Translations under genes and position numbers: made by a program
In this document: positions 17,393 through 24,966 of the stretch, one piece after another
How positions within the stretch are numbered: the stretch's first letter is position 1
Layout: the number at the start of each line of letters is the position of its first letter
The notes under the pieces: generated by a model
Database searches by the model: none
What the model was told of the DNA's origin: nothing
The model's input: only the letters and a program-made list of their open reading frames with translations
Source: DATILI01 sp035476635
Lineage (GTDB): Bacteria > Pseudomonadota > Gammaproteobacteria > Burkholderiales > Burkholderiaceae_C
Direction of reading: 5' to 3'
NCBI GenBank assembly: GCA_035476635.1
Contig: DATILI010000173.1
Coordinates: 1-28,970, forward strand
Length of the DNA: 28,970 nucleotides

Positions 17393-18400
17393 ATGACTGA
17401 TCCCCTTGGCTTAGAGCCGCCTGGCTCGAGCCAGAATACCAATGGCGTGCCTGCCGCTTCTGCGCAGGAGGCCGTGCCCGCGTGGGAGCGCGCGACGCTG
17501 GAGAAGCTCGCTTTTGCGGCCCTGGCCGAGCAACGCACGGCACGGCGTTGGAAGGTCGTGACGCGGCTGGCCTGGCTTGCCTTCTTTGTTGTGCTGGCCT
17601 GGACGCTGTTGCATCGTGGTTCGCCGAGCTCGGACAAGAGCGCGCCGCACACCGCCGTCGTGGAGGTGCGCGGCGAGATCGCCGCTGGCGCGGACGCAAG
17701 CGCCGAGTTCGTCGTGGCCGCCATGCGCAGCGCATTCGAGGACGAAGGCGCCCAGGCCGTGGTGCTGTTGATCAATTCGCCCGGCGGCAGTCCGGTACAG
17801 GCCGGCATCATCAATGACGAGATGCACCGGCTCAAGGCCAAGTACAAGAAACCCCTGTATGCCGTGGTCGAAGAGTCGTGTGCCTCGGCTGCGTATTACA
17901 TCGCCGCCGGGGCCGACCAGATCTTCGTGGACAAGGCCAGCATCGTGGGCAGCATCGGCGTGTTGATGGATGGCTTTGGCTTCACCGGCCTGATGGACAG
18001 GTTGGGCGTGGAACGACGCCTGATGACCGCTGGGGAGAACAAGGGCTTTCTCGACCCATTCAGCCCGCAGACGGACAAACAGCGTGCTTATGCGCAGGCC
18101 ATGCTCGACCAGATTCATCACCAATTCATCGACGTGGTGAAAAAGGGCCGTGGCAAGCGCCTGAAGGAAACACCCGAAATGTTCAGCGGCTTGTTCTGGA
18201 GCGGCCAGCAAGCAGTTGACCTGGGGCTGGCCGACCAACTGGGAAATCTGGACTATGTCGCCCGCGAAGTGGTCAAGGCCGAAGATTTGGTTGACTACAC
18301 GCGCCGCGAAAACGTCGCCGAGCGGCTGGCCAAGCGCTTCGGCGCCTCGATCGGCGAAGGCGCAATGCGCGCCTTGAAGAGCATTCCGGCAATTCGGTAA
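17393..18400 (+). CDS. sppA: SppA-type signal peptide peptidase (S49)
   Basis: 335-residue membrane-anchored serine protease that cleaves leftover signal peptides or membrane-inserted fragments. It has a cytoplasmic tail, one membrane helix (about 55-73) and an S49 domain with LLINSPGGSPVQAG. The likely catalytic serine is S165 in ESCASAAYYIAAGADQIF and the likely catalytic lysine K217 in TAGENKGFLDPF, a Ser-Lys dyad. Length fits the short single-domain form, not the ~618-residue E. coli SppA. ATG 17393 begins just after the Rieske stop; a TTG at 17381 would overlap it. Confidence 0.92.
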   Translation: MTDPLGLEPPGSSQNTNGVPAASAQEAVPAWERATLEKLAFAALAEQRTARRWKVVTRLAWLAFFVVLAWTLLHRGSPSSDKSAPHTAVVEVRGEIAAGADASAEFVVAAMRSAFEDEGAQAVVLLINSPGGSPVQAGIINDEMHRLKAKYKKPLYAVVEESCASAAYYIAAGADQIFVDKASIVGSIGVLMDGFGFTGLMDRLGVERRLMTAGENKGFLDPFSPQTDKQRAYAQAMLDQIHHQFIDVVKKGRGKRLKETPEMFSGLFWSGQQAVDLGLADQLGNLDYVAREVVKAEDLVDYTRRENVAERLAKRFGASIGEGAMRALKSIPAIR

Positions 18401-18415
18401 GGGCTTACCTTACCG
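18395..18415. terminator. Small hairpin between convergent sppA and methyltransferase genes
   Basis: CGGTAAG (18395-18401) and CTTACCG (18409-18415) form a 7-bp stem with a 7-nt loop spanning the sppA stop codon and reaching the end of the opposing gene. An alternative stem GTAAG-GG-CTTAC overlaps it. There is no T-tract, so termination activity is uncertain. Confidence 0.3.
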
Positions 18416-19186
18416 GCCCAGCGCGAACACGGCCGGCAAGCCGGCTTGCGGCAATGCCGGATTCTGGCGCCATGCCTTGACACTGCGGCTATGGGTTTGT
18501 GCTTGCGCCAATGTAAGTCCGCTGCTGGCCGCCAGCCGTGTATTGTGTTGCAGCGTCTGCAACAGCGCCTGCCAGAGGGCAGTGTTGCGGTAGGGCGTTT
18601 CAATGAACAGCTGGGTTTGGCCCGTCTTGAGCGCAAGCGATTCGAGTTCGCGGATGCGCTGCACGCGCTCCCCAGGGTCTTGCGGCAAGTAGCCGACAAA
18701 GGCAAAGTTCTGGCCATTCATGCCGCTGGCCGCCAGCGCCAGCAGCAGCGAGACGGGACCCGCGAGTGGCACGACTTCAATTTCCAGATCATGCGCCGCC
18801 CGCACCACGGAAGATCCGGGGTCAGCCACGGCGGGCATGCCGGCTTCGCTGACCAGGCCGATGTCGTGCCCGAGCGTGGCCGGCGCCAATAGCGGGGTGG
18901 CATCGAACTGGCCTGCATGGTCCCCCTTCTTGTGCACTTCGCGTGGCAACTCCTGGATCTGCATGGTTTGCAGCGGCGCGGCCAAGGGCTGCAATTCGCC
19001 GATGCGCTTCAGGTAGGCGCGAGCAGTCTTGGCGTTCTCACAAATCCAGCAAGTCAGGCCGGCGGCAATGCGCAGCGTGCCCGCCGGTATGACATCGGCA
19101 ACTGGCGCTTGCGATTCGCAGCCGAAATCCAGCGGGGCTGGCACGAGATAGAGCTTTCCACGCGGGCCAACGGGAGGCATCGCCAT
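18410..19186 (-). CDS. RsmI-like SAM-dependent methyltransferase (tetrapyrrole methylase fold), atypical N-terminus
   Basis: About 258 residues. The central and C-terminal parts match the RsmI (16S rRNA C1402 ribose 2'-O-methyltransferase) pattern: DIGLVSEAGMPAVADPGSSVVRAA, VVPLAGPVSLLLALAASGM, FAFVGYLP and QLFIETPYRN. The N-terminal half differs: the usual ATPIGNL...D.TLRA start is LYLVPAPLDFG here, and the AEDTR motif is replaced by CENAKT. It is therefore probably a paralogue, with the true rsmI elsewhere, and its substrate is open. The ATG at 19186 overlaps the yceF TGA (TGATG), so translation is coupled; a GTG at 19189 is also possible. Confidence 0.85.
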   Translation of the reverse strand: MAMPPVGPRGKLYLVPAPLDFGCESQAPVADVIPAGTLRIAAGLTCWICENAKTARAYLKRIGELQPLAAPLQTMQIQELPREVHKKGDHAGQFDATPLLAPATLGHDIGLVSEAGMPAVADPGSSVVRAAHDLEIEVVPLAGPVSLLLALAASGMNGQNFAFVGYLPQDPGERVQRIRELESLALKTGQTQLFIETPYRNTALWQALLQTLQHNTRLAASSGLTLAQAQTHSRSVKAWRQNPALPQAGLPAVFALGR

Positions 19187-19791
19187 CACAGCACCTTGAC
19201 GCCGGCGGCGCGGATCATGCGGCAGGTGCGGATCAGTGGCAGGCCGACCAACGCGCTTGGGTCGTCGTTGTCAATGGACTCCAAAAGCGCAATGCCCAGC
19301 CCCTCGCTCTTTGCGCTGCCAGCGCAGTCGTAAGGCGTTTCGGCCAGTAGGTAGGTTTCGATTTCCGCATCGCTCAGGTCGCGAAATTTCACCCGAACCG
19401 CCGCCAGATCGCTTTGTTCGAACCCGCTCTCCTGGCAAACCACGGCCAGCGCGGTCTGGAACACCACGGTCTGGCCGCGCATGCGGCGCAGTTGCGCGGT
19501 GGCACGTGCGTGGTTGCCTGGTTTTCCCAGCGGCTCGCCCTGCAGGTCTGCGACCTGGTCGGAGCCGATGACGACCGCCGCCGGGAATTTGGCGGCGACG
19601 GCGCGCGCCTTGGCCAGCGCCAGGCGCAAGGCCGTGTCGCGCGGCATTTCGGTGGGGGCGGGCGTTTCATCCACGTCGGGCGCTGCTACCTCGAAGGGAA
19701 TGCGCAGGCGCTCCAGCAGTTCGCGCCGGTAGCGCGAAGTTGATCCCAGGATGAGTGGGCGGGATGACGAAGGAGCCGGGATTGGAGTCAT
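19186..19791 (-). CDS. yceF: Maf-family nucleotide pyrophosphatase, YceF type
   Basis: 201-residue Maf/HAM1-like pyrophosphatase. Seen are the N-terminal LILGSTSRYRRELL, VDETP, VIGSDQV (with D78 as likely catalytic residue), GKPGNHARATAQL and the C-terminal YDCAGSAKSEGLGI. In E. coli the YceF subgroup hydrolyses 7-methyl-GTP; the CAGSAKSEGLGI form fits that subgroup better than the dTTP/UTP-cleaving Maf. The gene is divergent from yceD, with only 25 bp between start codons, the same yceF-yceD-rpmF neighbourhood as E. coli. Confidence 0.92.
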   Translation of the reverse strand: MTPIPAPSSSRPLILGSTSRYRRELLERLRIPFEVAAPDVDETPAPTEMPRDTALRLALAKARAVAAKFPAAVVIGSDQVADLQGEPLGKPGNHARATAQLRRMRGQTVVFQTALAVVCQESGFEQSDLAAVRVKFRDLSDAEIETYLLAETPYDCAGSAKSEGLGIALLESIDNDDPSALVGLPLIRTCRMIRAAGVKVL

Positions 19792-19810
19792 GTGGCGATT
19801 CTCTTACACT
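19782..19810 (+). promoter_or_regulatory. Putative sigma-70 promoter giving a leaderless yceD transcript
   Basis: TTGGAG (19782-19787), an exact 17-bp spacer and TACACT (19805-19810). Only six bases (GCCCTC) separate the -10 from the yceD ATG at 19817, so the expected transcription start coincides with the start codon. No purine-rich ribosome-binding site is present. The -35 lies in the first codons of the divergent yceF. Confidence 0.5.
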
Positions 19811-19816
19811 GCCCTC

Positions 19817-20365
19817 ATGAAAACAGAGTTTGACGCCGCACGTCTGGACATCAGGGCGTTTGCGCAGACGGGCGGTGCCTTGACAGGGCAAGATCCGCTA
19901 CAAAAGTATGCGCGACTGATGCAAGAGGTGCTGGGGGCGGCCGGCGATTTCCCAGTCAGTTGGTCGGCGCAAGGTGAACAGCGCAAGGTAGCAGGGCAGA
20001 CTGACGAGGTCTGGCTGCATTTGCAAGCCGATGCCATGCTGCCGTTGACGTGCCAACGTTGCCTTGCACGCGTGGATGTGCCATTGGCTGTTGAGAACTC
20101 CTTCCGCTTTGTGACGAGTGAAGCTGCGGCTGCGGCGGAAGACGATACGTCCGAAGAAGATGTGCTCGTGCTGGCACGCGACTTTGATCTGAATGCACTC
20201 ATCGAAGACGAGTTGCTGATGGAAATGCCTGTCGTCCCGCGCCACGATGTCTGTCCCACCGAGGTGAAGATGGAGGCGGTCGATGCGGATTTCGACGCGA
20301 CTGAACAGGCCAAACCCAACCCATTTGCCGTCCTGGCCAAGTTGCAGGGCGGGAAGTCTGGCTAA
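19817..20365 (+). CDS. yceD: YceD/DUF177 family protein
   Basis: 182-residue cytosolic protein of the YceD family, almost always found directly before rpmF and implicated in 23S rRNA accumulation or 50S biogenesis. It has the family's CxxC pair C79/C82 in LPLTCQRCLARV, an acidic segment EDDTSEEDVLVL, and a third cysteine in VPRHDVCPTE. The ATG at 19817 gives the usual length; in-frame ATGs at 19751 and 19790 would run into or over the divergent yceF start. It is followed by rpmF after 119 bp. Confidence 0.92.
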   Translation: MKTEFDAARLDIRAFAQTGGALTGQDPLQKYARLMQEVLGAAGDFPVSWSAQGEQRKVAGQTDEVWLHLQADAMLPLTCQRCLARVDVPLAVENSFRFVTSEAAAAAEDDTSEEDVLVLARDFDLNALIEDELLMEMPVVPRHDVCPTEVKMEAVDADFDATEQAKPNPFAVLAKLQGGKSG

Positions 20366-20392
20366 AAGTCCAGTCAAATCAAGGAGCTGGGC

Positions 20393-20398
20393 TATAAT
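20393..20398 (+). promoter_or_regulatory. Consensus -10 (TATAAT) upstream of rpmF
   Basis: A perfect TATAAT lies 27 bp after the yceD stop and 87 bp before the rpmF ATG. No good -35 is visible at 16-18 bp upstream, so promoter strength is unclear. The resulting ~80-nt leader contains a weak GCGCG/CGCGC stem (20409-20440) followed by ATTTTT and ends in an AGGAG ribosome-binding site at 20474-20478. Confidence 0.45.
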
Positions 20399-20484
20399 CG
20401 AGGGCTTCGCGCGAAATGGCTGTGTTGGTATGTTCCGCGCATTTTTGACTCACTCATTAACCGTATTCATTCCAGGAGCCGACC

Positions 20485-20667
20485 ATGGCCGTCCAGCAGA
20501 ACAAAAAGTCCCCTTCCAAGCGCGGTATGCACCGTTCGCACAACGCACTGAATGTGCCGGGTATTGCGGTGGAGCCCACCACGGGCGAAACCCATCTGCG
20601 TCACCACGTTAGCCCGAACGGCTTTTACCGTGGCCGCCAGGTGCTGAAGAGCAAATCCGAAGCGTAA
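20485..20667 (+). CDS. rpmF: 50S ribosomal protein L32
   Basis: 60-residue L32. It shows the expected N-terminus MAVQQNKKSPSKRGMHRSHNAL, the central GETHLRHHVSPNGFYRGRQVL, and a lysine-rich end. The zinc-type cysteine pairs of some L32 forms are absent, the zinc-free (C-minus) version, which is normal for many proteobacteria. A strong AGGAG ribosome-binding site lies 7-11 bp upstream. A hairpin follows before plsX. Confidence 0.97.
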   Translation: MAVQQNKKSPSKRGMHRSHNALNVPGIAVEPTTGETHLRHHVSPNGFYRGRQVLKSKSEA

Positions 20668-20682
20668 TTGCGCTTCAAGCCC

Positions 20683-20726
20683 AGGCCCGGCGCTACGCTT
20701 TTTGTAGCACGGGCCTTTGTTTTGTT
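20683..20726 (+). terminator. Intrinsic terminator or attenuator after rpmF
   Basis: AGGCCCG-GC-GCTAC (20683-20696) pairs with GTAGC-A-CGGGCCT (20704-20716), a 12-bp stem with a small internal bulge and a loop of GCTTTTT, followed by TTGTTTTGTT. This is a good rho-independent form. As plsX and the fab genes follow in the same direction, it probably lowers read-through from the abundant rpmF message rather than ending the operon outright. Confidence 0.75.
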
Positions 20727-20782
20727 GATGCAGCCTCCGGCCCTGTTCGTTCAAGCCGCCCCAGTGGCAGGGTAATCCGCGC

Positions 20783-21835
20783 ATGATCACTCTTGCCATC
20801 GACTGCATGGGGGGCGACCACGGTCCCCGCGTCACGCTGCCGGCGTGCCGGAAATTTCTCGAGAATCATTCCGAGGCCGAGCTTTTGCTGGTGGGTCTGC
20901 CTGCTGGTCTGGCTGGGTTTTCGCACCCACGCGCCCGCATTGTTGCGGCCACGGAGGTCGTGACCATGGACGACCCCGTGGAGGTGGCGTTGCGCAGGAA
21001 ACGCGACTCATCCATGCGCGTGGCGATCCAGCAGGTCAAGGACGGGGCGGCCCAGGCCGCTGTTTCCGCGGGCAACACCGGGGCGCTGATGGCGATTGCC
21101 CGCTATCTGCTCAAGACGCTTGACGGCATCGACCGGCCGGCCATAGCGACCCAGTTGCCCAACGCCATTGGCGGCTCCACAACCGTGCTCGATCTGGGGG
21201 CAAATGTGGACTGCACAGCCGAGCATCTTTTGCAGTTTGCGGTCATGGGATCCGCCCTGGTCTCAGTCCTCAAGGACAATGACAACCCGTCGGTCGGCTT
21301 GCTGAACATTGGCGAAGAAGTCATTAAAGGCAGTGAAGTCATTAAAAAAGCCGGTGAATTGCTTCGATCGGCTGGCAATTCCGGGGATTTGAATTTTTAC
21401 GGCAACGTTGAGGGCAATGATGTCTTCAAGGGGACGGTCGAGATCGTCGTGTGTGACGGATTTGTCGGGAATGTCGCCCTGAAAGCCAGCGAAGGTTTGG
21501 CTTCAATGATCCTCGGCTTTTTGAAGGCTGAGTTCTCTCGCAATATTTTTACCAAACTATCCGCGTTTATCGCCTATCCGGTCTTATCTGCCCTTAAAAA
21601 ACGCATGGACTACCGGCGATACAACGGTGCGGCGCTGCTCGGCCTGCGTGGGCTGGTTTTCAAGAGCCATGGCTCGGCAGACGAAGTGGCCTTTGAGCAG
21701 GCGCTGAACCGGGCGTATGATGCGGCTCGAAACAAATTGCTGGACCGCGTTCAGGCCAGAATTGCGCACGCTGCCCCTTTGCTGGGAGCGGCTGAGTCCT
21801 TTGCGCAACCTGTGGCGGTCGCACATACTGATTAA
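20783..21835 (+). CDS. plsX: Phosphate acyltransferase PlsX
   Basis: Makes acyl-phosphate from acyl-ACP and phosphate at the cytoplasmic membrane face, the entry to phosphatidic acid synthesis via PlsY. The 350-residue protein begins with ITLAIDCMGGDHGP, typical of the family, then has VSAGNTGALMAIARYLL, LDLGANVDC, LNIGEEVIKGSEVIKKA, NFYGNVEGNDVFKGTVEIVVCDGFVGNVALKASEG and KSHGSADEVAFEQAL. All are conserved PlsX blocks. The stop codon abuts the fabH ATG with no gap. Confidence 0.97.
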   Translation: MITLAIDCMGGDHGPRVTLPACRKFLENHSEAELLLVGLPAGLAGFSHPRARIVAATEVVTMDDPVEVALRRKRDSSMRVAIQQVKDGAAQAAVSAGNTGALMAIARYLLKTLDGIDRPAIATQLPNAIGGSTTVLDLGANVDCTAEHLLQFAVMGSALVSVLKDNDNPSVGLLNIGEEVIKGSEVIKKAGELLRSAGNSGDLNFYGNVEGNDVFKGTVEIVVCDGFVGNVALKASEGLASMILGFLKAEFSRNIFTKLSAFIAYPVLSALKKRMDYRRYNGAALLGLRGLVFKSHGSADEVAFEQALNRAYDAARNKLLDRVQARIAHAAPLLGAAESFAQPVAVAHTD

Positions 21836-22813
21836 ATGAGACGTTACTCCCGCATCACCGGCACCGGCAGCTATCTGCCGCCGCGCCGGTTGACCAATGC
21901 CGACCTTGCTGCCGAACTCGCTGTCAAAGGCGTGGAAACTTCGGATGAATGGATTGTCGAGCGCACCGGCATACGCGCCCGGCACTTTGCCGCTCCCGAT
22001 GTAACGAGTAGCGACCTCGGGGTCGAAGCCGCACGAAACGCTCTGCAAGCCGCGGGCCTGCAGCCGAATGAGATCGACCTGATCATCGTCGCCACCTCGA
22101 CGCCGGACATGGTGTTTCCGTCGGCAGCGTGCATTCTGCAGAACAAGCTTGGTGTTGCCGGCTGCGCCGCATTCGACGTGCAGGCGGTCTGCAGCGGTTT
22201 TGTCTATGCGCTGACGGTGGCCGACGCAATGATCCAGACTGGCGCCGCAACCAAGGCGTTGGTGATCGGTGCGGAGGTGTTCTCTCGCATTCTCGACTTC
22301 TCCGACCGCACGACCTGCGTCTTGTTTGGCGATGGTGCCGGTGCGGTGGTGCTTGAGGCATCCGAAACACCCGGCATCCTGGCCAGCGATCTGCACGCCG
22401 ATGGCAAGCATGTCGGCATCCTCTGTGTGCCTGGCACTGTATCCGGCGGCAAAATTCTCGGTGATCCGTTACTCAAGATGGATGGGCAGGCTGTATTCAA
22501 GCTGGCGGTGGGCGTGCTCGAAAGCGCAGCGCGCGCTACTTTGGCCAAGGCCGAAATGACGGATGCGGACATCGACTGGTTGATTCCGCACCAGGCCAAC
22601 ATCCGCATCATGCAGAGCACGGCCAAGAAGCTGAAGCTGCCGCTGTCCAAGCTGGTGGTTACGGTGGACCAGCATGGCAACACCTCGGCTGCTTCCATTC
22701 CGCTGGCGCTGGATCACGCGGTGCGCAGCGGCAAGATCAAGAAGGGCGACACCCTCATGCTCGAAGGCGTGGGCGGCGGTTTCACCTGGGGCGCGGTGCT
22801 CCTCAATTTGTAG
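21836..22813 (+). CDS. fabH: 3-oxoacyl-ACP synthase III
   Basis: Starts fatty-acid synthesis by condensing acetyl-CoA with malonyl-ACP. The 325-residue thiolase-fold protein has the complete triad C119 (FDVQAVCSGFVYAL), H252 (WLIPHQANIRIM) and N282 (QHGNTSAASIPLAL), plus the C-terminal GGGFTWGAVLL motif. The TGIRARHFAAPD loop near residue 45 is also typical. It begins immediately after plsX and lies 63 bp before fabD. Confidence 0.97.
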   Translation: MRRYSRITGTGSYLPPRRLTNADLAAELAVKGVETSDEWIVERTGIRARHFAAPDVTSSDLGVEAARNALQAAGLQPNEIDLIIVATSTPDMVFPSAACILQNKLGVAGCAAFDVQAVCSGFVYALTVADAMIQTGAATKALVIGAEVFSRILDFSDRTTCVLFGDGAGAVVLEASETPGILASDLHADGKHVGILCVPGTVSGGKILGDPLLKMDGQAVFKLAVGVLESAARATLAKAEMTDADIDWLIPHQANIRIMQSTAKKLKLPLSKLVVTVDQHGNTSAASIPLALDHAVRSGKIKKGDTLMLEGVGGGFTWGAVLLNL

Positions 22814-22876
22814 CACAACCGGCCTTCCCCGTTCGGACGTGAAGCCGATTTTGTCCAGATCCAGAGCCTTTTCATC

Positions 22877-23827
22877 ATGAAGCCATTTGCATTTGTTTTT
22901 CCGGGCCAGGGCTCGCAGTCCGTAGGCATGTTGGACGCCTGGGGCGACCATCCTGTCGTGGCGGCGGCCGTGCAAGAGGCTTCGGATGCCCTGGGCGAAG
23001 ACCTTGCAAAGTTGATTAAAGAGGGCCCCAAGGAGGCCTTGGCGTTGACCACAAACACGCAGCCTGTGATGCTGGTCGCGGGTGTCGCGGCCTATCGGGC
23101 CTGGATGGCGGAGACGGGTGCAGCGCCCTCAGTGCTTGCCGGGCACTCGCTGGGCGAGTACTCCGCGCTGGTTGCTTCCGGCGTACTGACGCTGGCGCAG
23201 GCCGCGCCGCTGGTCCGGTTTCGTGCCGCTGCGATGCAGGAGGCCGTACCCGTGGGGACCGGTGCCATGGCCGCGATCCTGGGGTTGGAAGCTTCCAAGG
23301 TGATTGCAGGCTGCGCCGAAGCGGTCAGGTCATTCGGCACAAATACCTCCGAAGTGGTGGAGGCGGTGAATTTCAACGATGCGGCGCAGACCGTCATCGC
23401 GGGCAGCAAGGCCGCGGTCGAGAAAGCCTGCGAAGTCCTCAAGGCCAACGGCGCGAAGCGCGCTCTGCCCCTGCCCGTGTCAGCACCGTTTCACTCCAGC
23501 CTGATGAAGCCTGCGGCGCTGCGCCTGCGCGAGAAGCTCGCCTCTGTACCGTTTGCCACGCCGCAAATCCCGGTGGTCAACAATATCGAAGTGGCGGTTG
23601 AGACGGAGCCGGACCGCATTCGCGCGGCACTGTATGAACAGGCTTTCGGCCCGGTCCGATGGGTCGAGTGCGTGCAAGCCATCAAGGCGCGGGGCATCAC
23701 CACCATTGTGGAATGCGGCCCGGGCAAGGTGCTCTCGGGCATGGTCAAGCGTATCGACGCCGAGTTGACCGGCACGGCGCTGTACGATCCGGCATCGCTT
23801 TCCGACGTGAAGGAACTGCTCCAATGA
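22877..23827 (+). CDS. fabD: Malonyl-CoA:ACP transacylase
   Basis: Transfers malonyl from CoA to ACP. The 316-residue protein has FPGQGSQ at the N-terminus, active-site S91 in AGHSLGEYSALVASG, catalytic H206 in VSAPFHSSLM, the substrate-binding QTVIAG segment and the C-terminal ECGPGKVLSGM. The stop overlaps the fabG ATG as ATGA, a sign of coupled translation. Confidence 0.97.
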   Translation: MKPFAFVFPGQGSQSVGMLDAWGDHPVVAAAVQEASDALGEDLAKLIKEGPKEALALTTNTQPVMLVAGVAAYRAWMAETGAAPSVLAGHSLGEYSALVASGVLTLAQAAPLVRFRAAAMQEAVPVGTGAMAAILGLEASKVIAGCAEAVRSFGTNTSEVVEAVNFNDAAQTVIAGSKAAVEKACEVLKANGAKRALPLPVSAPFHSSLMKPAALRLREKLASVPFATPQIPVVNNIEVAVETEPDRIRAALYEQAFGPVRWVECVQAIKARGITTIVECGPGKVLSGMVKRIDAELTGTALYDPASLSDVKELLQ

Positions 23828-24573
23828 GCGAAGTGAAATTTGAGGGCCAGGTGGCACTGGTCACCGGCGCATCGCGCGGCATTGGCGCGGCTATCGCGCA
23901 TGAATTGGCGTCGCGGGGTCTCAAGGTGGTCGGAACGGCAACCAGCGACACCGGTGCGGCCAAGATTGACGACGCTCTGGCCGCGTTTTCCGGCTGCAGC
24001 GGTGCGACGCTCGATGTGAATGATGTTGCAGGCGCGGAAGCGCTGATCGAGGCGATCATCAAACAGCACGGCGGGCTTCAAGTGCTCGTCAACAACGCCG
24101 GCATCACGCGCGACATGCTGGCCATGCGCCTGAAGGATCAGGACTGGGACGCGGTGCTCGACACCAATCTCAAGGCCGTGTTCCGCATGAGCCGCGCGGT
24201 GATGCGCCCCATGATGAAGCAGCGTTACGGCCGCATCATCAGCATTACTTCGGTGGTCGGGGCCTCGGGAAATGCGGGCCAGGCCAACTATGCGGCGGCC
24301 AAGGCAGGTGTGGCGGGCATGACGCGGGCGCTGGCGCGCGAGCTGGGCAGTCGCAACATTACAGTCAATTGCGTGGCGCCGGGCTTTATCGAGACCGATA
24401 TGACGGCGAGTCTGCCGCAAGAGCAGCAACAGGCGCTTCTCGGCCAGATTCCGTTGGGCCATTTGGGCAAGCCGGCGGACATAGCGCACGCGGTGGCTTA
24501 TCTGGCCAGCCCGCAAGCGGCCTACGTGACGGGGCAGGAGCTGCACGTCAACGGTGGCATGTTCATGTCATGA
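23824..24573 (+). CDS. fabG: 3-oxoacyl-ACP reductase
   Basis: NADPH-dependent reduction of 3-oxoacyl-ACP in the elongation cycle. The 249-residue short-chain dehydrogenase has the Rossmann motif GASRGIG (15-21), NNAG, the catalytic S143, Y156 and K160 (ISITSVVGASGNAGQANYAAAKAG), and the VAPGFIETDMT loop. The conserved C-terminus has GQELHVNGGMFM. The ATG at 23824 overlaps fabD and gives the standard length; longer readings begin inside fabD. Confidence 0.97.
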   Translation: MSEVKFEGQVALVTGASRGIGAAIAHELASRGLKVVGTATSDTGAAKIDDALAAFSGCSGATLDVNDVAGAEALIEAIIKQHGGLQVLVNNAGITRDMLAMRLKDQDWDAVLDTNLKAVFRMSRAVMRPMMKQRYGRIISITSVVGASGNAGQANYAAAKAGVAGMTRALARELGSRNITVNCVAPGFIETDMTASLPQEQQQALLGQIPLGHLGKPADIAHAVAYLASPQAAYVTGQELHVNGGMFMS

Positions 24574-24611
24574 AAATCGAGTAGCAGGCCGTTTTGTCCG
24601 TACGGCAGCAA

Positions 24612-24643
24612 CCCTGGGGAAGAAACCCCGGGGCGGCTAAAAT
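24612..24643 (+). promoter_or_regulatory. Hairpin and -10-like element upstream of acpP
   Basis: CCCTGGGG (24612-24619) pairs with CCCCGGGG (24626-24633) around an AAGAAA loop (8 bp, one G-T pair). TAAAAT (24638-24643) follows, 32 bp before the acpP ATG. The hairpin has no T-tract. ACP is needed in far greater amounts than the other Fab proteins and acpP often has its own promoter, so a promoter here is plausible, but no -35 is recognisable. Confidence 0.35.
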
Positions 24644-24675
24644 CCCGGATTCATTTACAACCCTCAGAGGGAACC

Positions 24676-24915
24676 ATGAGCGATATCGAAGCACGTGTCA
24701 AAAAAATCATCGCCGAGCAGCTCGGTGTGGAAGAGTCTCAAGTGACCAACGAAAAAGCCTTCGTGGCTGACCTGGGCGCTGACTCGCTGGACACGGTGGA
24801 GCTGGTGATGGCGCTGGAAGACGAGTTCGGCATCGAGATTCCCGACGAGGACGCCGAGAAGATCACCACGGTGCAAAACGCGATCGACTACGCTAACGCC
24901 CACCAAAAGGCCTGA
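24676..24915 (+). CDS. acpP: Acyl carrier protein
   Basis: 79-residue acidic ACP carrying growing acyl chains on a 4'-phosphopantetheine arm. The attachment serine is S37 in LGADSLDTVELVMALEDEFGIEIPD (key residues D36, S37, L38), followed by the recognition helix. The length and very acidic composition are standard. A strong AGAGGGA ribosome-binding site precedes the ATG, consistent with high expression. fabF follows after 51 bp. Confidence 0.98.
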   Translation: MSDIEARVKKIIAEQLGVEESQVTNEKAFVADLGADSLDTVELVMALEDEFGIEIPDEDAEKITTVQNAIDYANAHQKA

Positions 24916-24966
24916 AGCTGCAAGCGATTTGCATAACACCACAGGTGGAATAAAGGTACCAAGCGC

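Noticed and set aside
20409..20445. GCGCG/CGCGC stem plus ATTTTT in the rpmF leader as an attenuator
   Set aside because: The stem is only 5 bp with a 22-nt loop, too weak to claim.
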